A stretch of 33,721 nt of DNA from Acetobacter sp. (lineage in GTDB: Bacteria > Pseudomonadota > Alphaproteobacteria > Acetobacterales > Acetobacteraceae). The stretch covers positions 1-33,721 of the forward strand of contig JAAYUA010000174.1 of the NCBI GenBank assembly GCA_012517935.1, read 5' to 3'. Made by a program: the position numbers and the translations under genes. Positions 29,346 to 33,721 of the stretch are shown here, piece after piece; position 1 is the stretch's first letter, and each line of letters opens with the position of its first letter. A model generated the notes under the pieces. It ran no database searches, was not told the origin of the DNA, and was given only the letters and a program-made list of their open reading frames with translations.

Positions 29346-29636
29346 ATGTCTGCCGAAAAAATCAGCGAGAATTTTCTGGAAAGCCTCACCGAAACCACGA
29401 CATCCATCCGCAAGGAACTGGATGTCATCAAGGAACAGCTCGAAAAATTCGTGTCACAGAGTGTCATCCCTGAGCTTGATCACGCGACATCAAAAGCAAC
29501 CGATGCTGTTGCCTCCGCTCGTGAACTGGCAGACAATCAGGCAAGAAACGTCTCGACAAGAATCATAAGCCAGCCATTGATGTCGATCGCGGTCTCCGCT
29601 GTTATCGGATTTATCGCTGGCCGTCTGTCCCGCTAA
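29346..29636 (+). CDS. YqjD/ElaB-like (DUF883) small membrane protein
   Basis: A 96-residue protein with a coiled-coil-like N-terminal part (about 10-70) and one C-terminal membrane helix, SQPLMSIAVSAVIGFIAGRLSR (about 76-93). This tail is characteristic of the YqjD/ElaB/YgaM family, where the soluble part binds ribosomes and the helix anchors it in the inner membrane. This function is known for E. coli; here it is inferred. It is divergent from the ABC-like operon and is followed 37 bases later by a YqjE-like gene. GGAG lies about ten bases before the ATG. Confidence 0.8.
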   Translation: MSAEKISENFLESLTETTTSIRKELDVIKEQLEKFVSQSVIPELDHATSKATDAVASARELADNQARNVSTRIISQPLMSIAVSAVIGFIAGRLSR

Positions 29637-29673
29637 CCGCGAGCGGACGCAGGAACAGTGAAGTAAAGGTCTC

Positions 29674-30087
29674 ATGCGTATTTTTGAAGCCGGACAGTCC
29701 ACACTCGACTCTCAGATCGAAGTCATCAAATTCAGCAGCCTGAGGGTCGGAAAACAGGTTGCCCTGCTGATCATCGCCGCAGTTTTCGGGTTCTTCGCCC
29801 TGATCTCCGGCCATGCACTGCTATGGGCCATCTTCCTGTTCGAATTCCATTTCGGACCCGTATGCTCGCCGGCAGCTGTCTTCGGGTGCGACGTCCTCGC
29901 CGCGCTCATCTTCGTCCTGTTCGGACGCCGTTCCTATGTGACCCCAGCTGAAATGAGAGCCCGCGTCCAGCTTGACCGGCACCTTTCCGATCTGCGCCAG
30001 ACCATAACGCTCAGCACCATTCTGGCCACGTTTGCTGGCCCTATCGGTCGTTATGTTGGCAGTCAGTTTTTCTCAAGAAAACGCTGA
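29674..30087 (+). CDS. YqjE-like (phage holin superfamily) membrane protein
   Basis: A 137-residue protein with two membrane helices (about 27-55 and 65-84) and a basic C-terminal tail. The size, helix layout and position right after a YqjD-like gene match the yqjD-yqjE pair of enterobacteria, where YqjE is annotated as an integral membrane protein. No enzymatic motif is visible. AAAGGT lies before the ATG. A hairpin (30108-30138) follows at 20 bases. Confidence 0.65.
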   Translation: MRIFEAGQSTLDSQIEVIKFSSLRVGKQVALLIIAAVFGFFALISGHALLWAIFLFEFHFGPVCSPAAVFGCDVLAALIFVLFGRRSYVTPAEMRARVQLDRHLSDLRQTITLSTILATFAGPIGRYVGSQFFSRKR

Positions 30088-30107
30088 CCCGACTGCATAT
30101 CGCTCAA

Positions 30108-30138
30108 ACATCGTGCAGCCTTCACGGGCTCACGATGT
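30108..30138 (+). terminator. Hairpin after the YqjE-like gene
   Basis: ACATCGTG and CACGATGT form an 8-bp outer stem, with AGCC and GGCT as an inner 4-bp stem. It sits 20 bases after the stop. There is no T run, so it may end or stabilise the transcript. The rest of the gap to 30361 is AT-rich near 30270 and must hold the promoter of the next gene; TGCATAAT at about 30320 is a candidate -10. Confidence 0.5.
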
Positions 30139-30361
30139 AAAAGACTGAGGTTACACACCCGTCAGCGGCAGATGCGCACAATGCGGGTTAATTTCAGGCA
30201 ACAGACCAATTTTCCCTCCAGGGCATCCAGCCTGTGAATAAGGGCGGAACAAATCCCGCAGGAAATTATTTATATTTTTGTATATATAAATGACGTCTGT
30301 TCTATTTTTATTCAAATGATTGCATAATCCCTGAAAGACACGGCAATTTCCGGGATTTCAC

Positions 30362-31453
30362 GTGAACAGATTCGTAAAATTTCTCTGCGCCAGCAGCGCG
30401 TTTTCTATTATGACAGCGCTCACCGTATCCTCATCAATCGCGGCCTCCTCTAAAATAGAGCCAAAGGTGATTGTCGTTGCCGGTTGGGAAAACGGTGCGG
30501 ACACCGGTGATGCTCCAGGCGAATACCAGTTCTGGGTAGAACGCCTGCATCTCGACCAGACTGTTCCCGTAACCGGAATTCCGACACAGATCCTTCGTCG
30601 CAACAAGGATGGAGTCTATGGCATCGTCCTGAAGGATGGCGTAACGGACCTGACCGCTCTGGCGCTCGATCCGCATTTCGATCTGCGTCACACCTATTGG
30701 ATTTTTACCGGAATTTCCGGTGTCAATCCGAACGTCGCCTCCGCCGGAAGTGTTGCATGGGCACGTTGGGTCGTTGATGGAGACGCTCTGCGCGAAATAG
30801 ATGATCGCGCCATCCCCGCAGGCTGGCCCTATGGTCTGTATGCAATCGGAGCCGAAAAACCCAACACTCTTCCCGACAATCCCAACCATTATGGATCAGT
30901 TACGGATGTGGCACAGTTGACCAAGGCCTATCCCCTGAATCAGGGGCTGGAACACTGGGCCTATACAATCAGCAAGGACGTGCCGCTCAAGGATAATCCC
31001 GTTCTGGCAGAACGCAGAACACAATGGAAAAATTATCCGAACGCACAAAAGCCCCCTGTCGTCATAGAAGGAGAAACACTGGGGGCATTGCGTTACTGGC
31101 ACGGCAAGGAACGCAATCAGTGGGCTGAAGACTGGGTGCGTCTATGGACCAGAAATCAGGGACAGTTTGTCATGACGAATGAGGAAAGCCAGACAAACCA
31201 GGTGGAAATGCGACGGCTTGCCAAGTTCGGCTATATTGATCCCGATCGGATCATGGTTCTGCGTTCTGGCAGCAACTTCAGTATGCCAGCACCCGATATG
31301 TCCATTACCAAATCCATCGGCGATGAAGGACCGGGACAGGTCACTGCTTTCGATAATAATGAACGTGTCGGCGCACCAGTTATTGCCGAACTGGTCGCAC
31401 ACTGGGGGCAATATCGCACTCATATTCCCACAGCTTCAAAAGACGCGCCCTGA
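30362..31453 (+). CDS. Purine nucleoside permease (NUP)-family exported protein
   Basis: A 363-residue protein that starts with GTG after GGGA at 7-8 bases. The signal peptide is residues about 1-28 (ending SIAAS). The mature part contains PKVIVVAGWENGADTGDAPGEYQFWVERL (in part GADTGDAPGEYQFW), GIVLKDGVTDLTALALD, TYWIFTGISGVNP and, later, RTQWKNYPNA. These fit the NUP family, first seen in fungi as nucleoside uptake proteins and found in bacteria as exported proteins of unclear activity. I make this from memory. It faces mtnP tail to tail, so both may serve purine salvage; the direct role is not shown. Confidence 0.72.
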   Translation: MNRFVKFLCASSAFSIMTALTVSSSIAASSKIEPKVIVVAGWENGADTGDAPGEYQFWVERLHLDQTVPVTGIPTQILRRNKDGVYGIVLKDGVTDLTALALDPHFDLRHTYWIFTGISGVNPNVASAGSVAWARWVVDGDALREIDDRAIPAGWPYGLYAIGAEKPNTLPDNPNHYGSVTDVAQLTKAYPLNQGLEHWAYTISKDVPLKDNPVLAERRTQWKNYPNAQKPPVVIEGETLGALRYWHGKERNQWAEDWVRLWTRNQGQFVMTNEESQTNQVEMRRLAKFGYIDPDRIMVLRSGSNFSMPAPDMSITKSIGDEGPGQVTAFDNNERVGAPVIAELVAHWGQYRTHIPTASKDAP

Positions 31454-31534
31454 GGGAGTTTCCTCGCTCTTCCGTGAATGCGCTGTCTGACCAGACAGGA
31501 ACAGCTTTGCTGCTCCAACCTGAACGGCGCATAG

Positions 31535-31575
31535 AAAACGCCTCCCGACATATCGGCCGGGAGGCGTTTTTCATT
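31535..31575. terminator. Bidirectional terminator between the NUP-like gene and mtnP
   Basis: A 13-bp perfect stem (31535-31547 with 31558-31570) has AAAA before and TTTTTCATTTT after, suitable for both convergent genes. Confidence 0.93.
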
Positions 31576-31639
31576 TTGTCATCATCGTAAATCAGAGCAC
31601 CGGGATACCGCGGCAATGCGGATCCCTTATCGCACTGCT

Positions 31640-32539
31640 TCAGCGCTTCAGCACACGCCCGGCAACAGTATCCAGACGCTTCAGAAGCTCTGGATCACGT
31701 GCTTCCGGAGCCGTGATCAACGCATATTCAAGTGCACGGTCACAGCCAGCCGGACACAAACCGCGGGCCTTGCCCATGTCCGGGATCATCGCCTGCACCA
31801 ATGCACGCGCACGCTCACCATTTTCCTTCATGATCTTCACGACGGCATCAACCGTCACGCTGTCATGGTCGGGATGCCAGCAGTCATAATCCGTCACCAT
31901 GGCAACGGTCGCGTAACAGATCTCCGCCTCACGGGCGAGCTTAGCCTCCGGCATGTTGGTCATGCCAATGACCGAACATCCCCATGAGCGGTAAAGTTCG
32001 CTCTCGGCCTTGGTGGAGAACTGCGGCCCTTCCATCACCAGATATGTGCCGCCACGCGTAAACGGAATGTTCAGCGCCGCCATCTGTGTTGCCGCAACAT
32101 CCCCGATCCGTGGACAAACAGGATCGGCAAGGGAAACATGCGCGACGCATCCCGTGTCGAAAAAGCTCTTCTCACGCGCAAAGCTGCGATCAATGAACTG
32201 ATCAACGATCACAAAATGCCCCGGCGGCAGCTCTTCCTTCAAAGAACCGACAGCAGACAGGGAAATAATGTCCGTCACACCCGACATCTTCAGCGCCGCA
32301 ATATTCGCGCGATAGTTCAGACGCGACGGCGGAATCGGATGACCACGGCCATGACGCGGCAGGAAAACGCAGCGCACACCGTTCAAACGCCCGGTCAGAA
32401 GACTGTCCGAAGGCTTACCCCAGGGTGTTTCAACGTCCTGCCAGACCTTATCTTCAAGGCCTTCGATATCATACAGACCGGATCCGCCAATGATGCCAAT
32501 CACGGGCTCGATCACGGTGTTATCTGTTTCGGTGTGCAT
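31640..32539 (-). CDS. mtnP: S-methyl-5'-thioadenosine phosphorylase
   Basis: A 299-residue PNP-type phosphorylase: IGIIGGSGLYDIEGL at the start, FLPRHGRGHPIPPSRLNYRANI (phosphate and ribose site), EGPQFSTKAES and IGMTNMPEAKLAREAEICYA. It splits methylthioadenosine, made by SpeE, into adenine and methylthioribose-1-phosphate. Its 5' end overlaps the 3' end of the cytochrome c1 gene by 20 bases, so it is the last gene of the cytochrome bc1 operon. Convergent with the NUP-like gene. Confidence 0.95.
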   Translation of the reverse strand: MHTETDNTVIEPVIGIIGGSGLYDIEGLEDKVWQDVETPWGKPSDSLLTGRLNGVRCVFLPRHGRGHPIPPSRLNYRANIAALKMSGVTDIISLSAVGSLKEELPPGHFVIVDQFIDRSFAREKSFFDTGCVAHVSLADPVCPRIGDVAATQMAALNIPFTRGGTYLVMEGPQFSTKAESELYRSWGCSVIGMTNMPEAKLAREAEICYATVAMVTDYDCWHPDHDSVTVDAVVKIMKENGERARALVQAMIPDMGKARGLCPAGCDRALEYALITAPEARDPELLKRLDTVAGRVLKR

Positions 32540-33272
32540 TCGACCAGATTCTCCGTTTCAGGATGACAAGAAGCACAGCAAGGAACAGCAGATAAAGCCC
32601 GGCCCTGACACCTGTGCGGTGCCGGTCATCCAGATGCGGATCTGACGCCCACGCCAGAAACGTGGTGACATCCCGCGCTTCCTGTTCCAGCGTCGCCTTC
32701 GTGCCATCGGAATATGTCACTGCGTCATCACGCAGAGGAGGCGGCATAGCAATGGCGCGCGATGCTGCATAGCGATTCCAGAACGTCCCCGGTGGCGCAT
32801 GCGCCCCTTTCGGCACATCGCCATAAGCCGTCAGCAACGCGAAAATACGATCCGGTCCACCCGGATAAACCATCGCCAGATCCGACTGGTCAGGGGGCAC
32901 AACCGCGCCGGGTGCGACATGCGGCGTCGGCAGAGGGTCATCCAGAGTTGCAGGTCGCAGAACCGGCTTGTCATCCGGACCGGGCTCACCCGGGACCTTA
33001 TGGCTGGCCGCAATCGCCATAACGTCTTTGCGGCTCAGCCCCAGGCCCGTCAGATCGCCGAAATGAACATAACGCATCCCATGGCAGGACGAGCAGACCT
33101 GCTCGTAAACCTGAAAACCACGTTGAGCGGACGCCAGATCATAATGTCCAAGAAGACCGTCAAAACTCCATGACTGTTTGGGAACGGGATCATGTTCCGG
33201 CGCAGCGGAAGCCACGGAAGCGACAAGGCATGATCCAAGCAGTGCGACAGCGGCAGAGCGCAGAATATTCAT
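32520..33272 (-). CDS. petC: Cytochrome c1 of the bc1 complex
   Basis: A 250-residue protein with a signal peptide (to about A23, ASVASA), haem site C60-SS-C63-H64 (VCSSCHGMRYV), a Met-containing axial region (AIAMPPPL) and one C-terminal membrane helix (about 224-240) followed by a basic tail. It carries electrons from the Rieske protein to cytochrome c or a terminal oxidase. Its start overlaps the cytochrome b stop by four bases (ATGA), so they are coupled. The bc1 complex is in the inner membrane, with the haem domain in the periplasm. Confidence 0.95.
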   Translation of the reverse strand: MNILRSAAVALLGSCLVASVASAAPEHDPVPKQSWSFDGLLGHYDLASAQRGFQVYEQVCSSCHGMRYVHFGDLTGLGLSRKDVMAIAASHKVPGEPGPDDKPVLRPATLDDPLPTPHVAPGAVVPPDQSDLAMVYPGGPDRIFALLTAYGDVPKGAHAPPGTFWNRYAASRAIAMPPPLRDDAVTYSDGTKATLEQEARDVTTFLAWASDPHLDDRHRTGVRAGLYLLFLAVLLVILKRRIWSNAHRNR

Positions 33273-33721
33273 GCTGCGTCTCCTTCCCGCAGACGCAGAT
33301 TGTTCACCTCACGCCGGGACACGATTGGCAGAAGCGCCAGAAAATAAAGGAAATAACAAAGCGTTGCGACCTGCCCGACCAACAGCCAGACTCCCTGCAC
33401 ATGGTGTTTCCCCGCAACGCCAAGCAACAGGAACGATACCGTCAGCACGACCATCCCGATCCGGCATGCAGGACGATGACGCGCCGAGCGGACGGGCGAA
33501 TAATCCAGCCAGGGCAGGAAAAACAGCACCAGAATCGCTCCGGCGGCCGCAACAAGCCCGCCAAATTTGGACGGAACAGCCTGAAGAATCGCGTAGAACG
33601 GGAGAAAATACCACTCAGGTTCAATGTCTGACGGGGTATGAAGCGGGTTGGCGGGGCGATAGTTTTCCGCCTCCACAATCAGGTTCGGCAGGAAAAACAG
33701 AACCGCTGCGAAAATCAGCGC
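33269..33721 (-). CDS. petB: Cytochrome b of the bc1 complex, C-terminal part only
   Basis: The visible 150 residues are the C-terminal end of cytochrome b; the frame is open to the window edge and the start lies outside. EPEWYFLPFYAIL is the PEWY motif of the quinol-oxidation (Qo) site. Three membrane helices are seen in this part. It is translationally coupled to petC and probably preceded by the Rieske gene (petA), which is not in the window. Confidence 0.94.
   Translation of the reverse strand, partial: ALIFAAVLFFLPNLIVEAENYRPANPLHTPSDIEPEWYFLPFYAILQAVPSKFGGLVAAAGAILVLFFLPWLDYSPVRSARHRPACRIGMVVLTVSFLLLGVAGKHHVQGVWLLVGQVATLCYFLYFLALLPIVSRREVNNLRLREGDAA

Overview
The window reads as a piece of chromosome from an alphaproteobacterium, most likely an acetic acid bacterium (Acetobacteraceae). 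This is an inference from protein character and gene order: eno next to ftsB, cytochrome b/c1 genes running into mtnP, a fliL-fliM-DUF6468-motE flagellar block, riboswitch-led thiC and gcvT, moderately high GC, and weak Shine-Dalgarno sites. I cannot fix the genus. I see no insertion sequences, prophage, CRISPR array, tRNA or rRNA; it looks like stable core chromosome with a few lineage-specific genes.

Layout, left to right. 1-833 (-): molybdopterin molybdotransferase moeA, cut by the window edge. 985-1152 (+): ribosomal protein L33 (rpmG) with a strong terminator. 1248-5069 (-): a methyltransferase / kinase-like / coiled-coil protein resembling the O-antigen terminator WbdD, then enolase and the division protein FtsB. 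5328-7247: a pirin divergent from a LysR regulator. 7289-8797 (+): an exported GH79-type glycosidase. 8888-10950 (-): thiC under a TPP riboswitch whose hairpin covers the ribosome binding site. 11221-12150 (+): nucleoside hydrolase, overlapping tail to tail with a histidine kinase / response regulator pair (12139-14260, -). 14441-19893 (+): flagellar genes fliL, fliM, DUF6468, motE and a large exported repeat protein. 20021-21608 (+): spermidine synthesis (speD, speE), with an unexplained folded RNA between them. 21697-26469 (+): tandem glycine riboswitch and gcvT, gcvH, gcvP. 26554-29252 (-): a polyamine-type ABC importer whose ATPase has lost its catalytic motifs and whose permease is about half size. 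29346-30087 (+): two small membrane proteins of YqjD/YqjE type. 30362-31453 (+): purine nucleoside permease (NUP)-like protein. 31640-33721 (-): methylthioadenosine phosphorylase (mtnP), cytochrome c1 and the end of cytochrome b.

Two themes connect the genes. One is one-carbon, cofactor and nucleoside metabolism with RNA control (TPP for thiC, glycine for gcv). The other is polyamines and their by-product: SpeD/SpeE make spermidine and release methylthioadenosine, MtnP salvages it, a NUP-like exported protein lies opposite mtnP, and a PotD-like importer relic sits between them. The most unusual items are the degenerate ABC importer, the WbdD-like fusion protein and the structured speD-speE leader.
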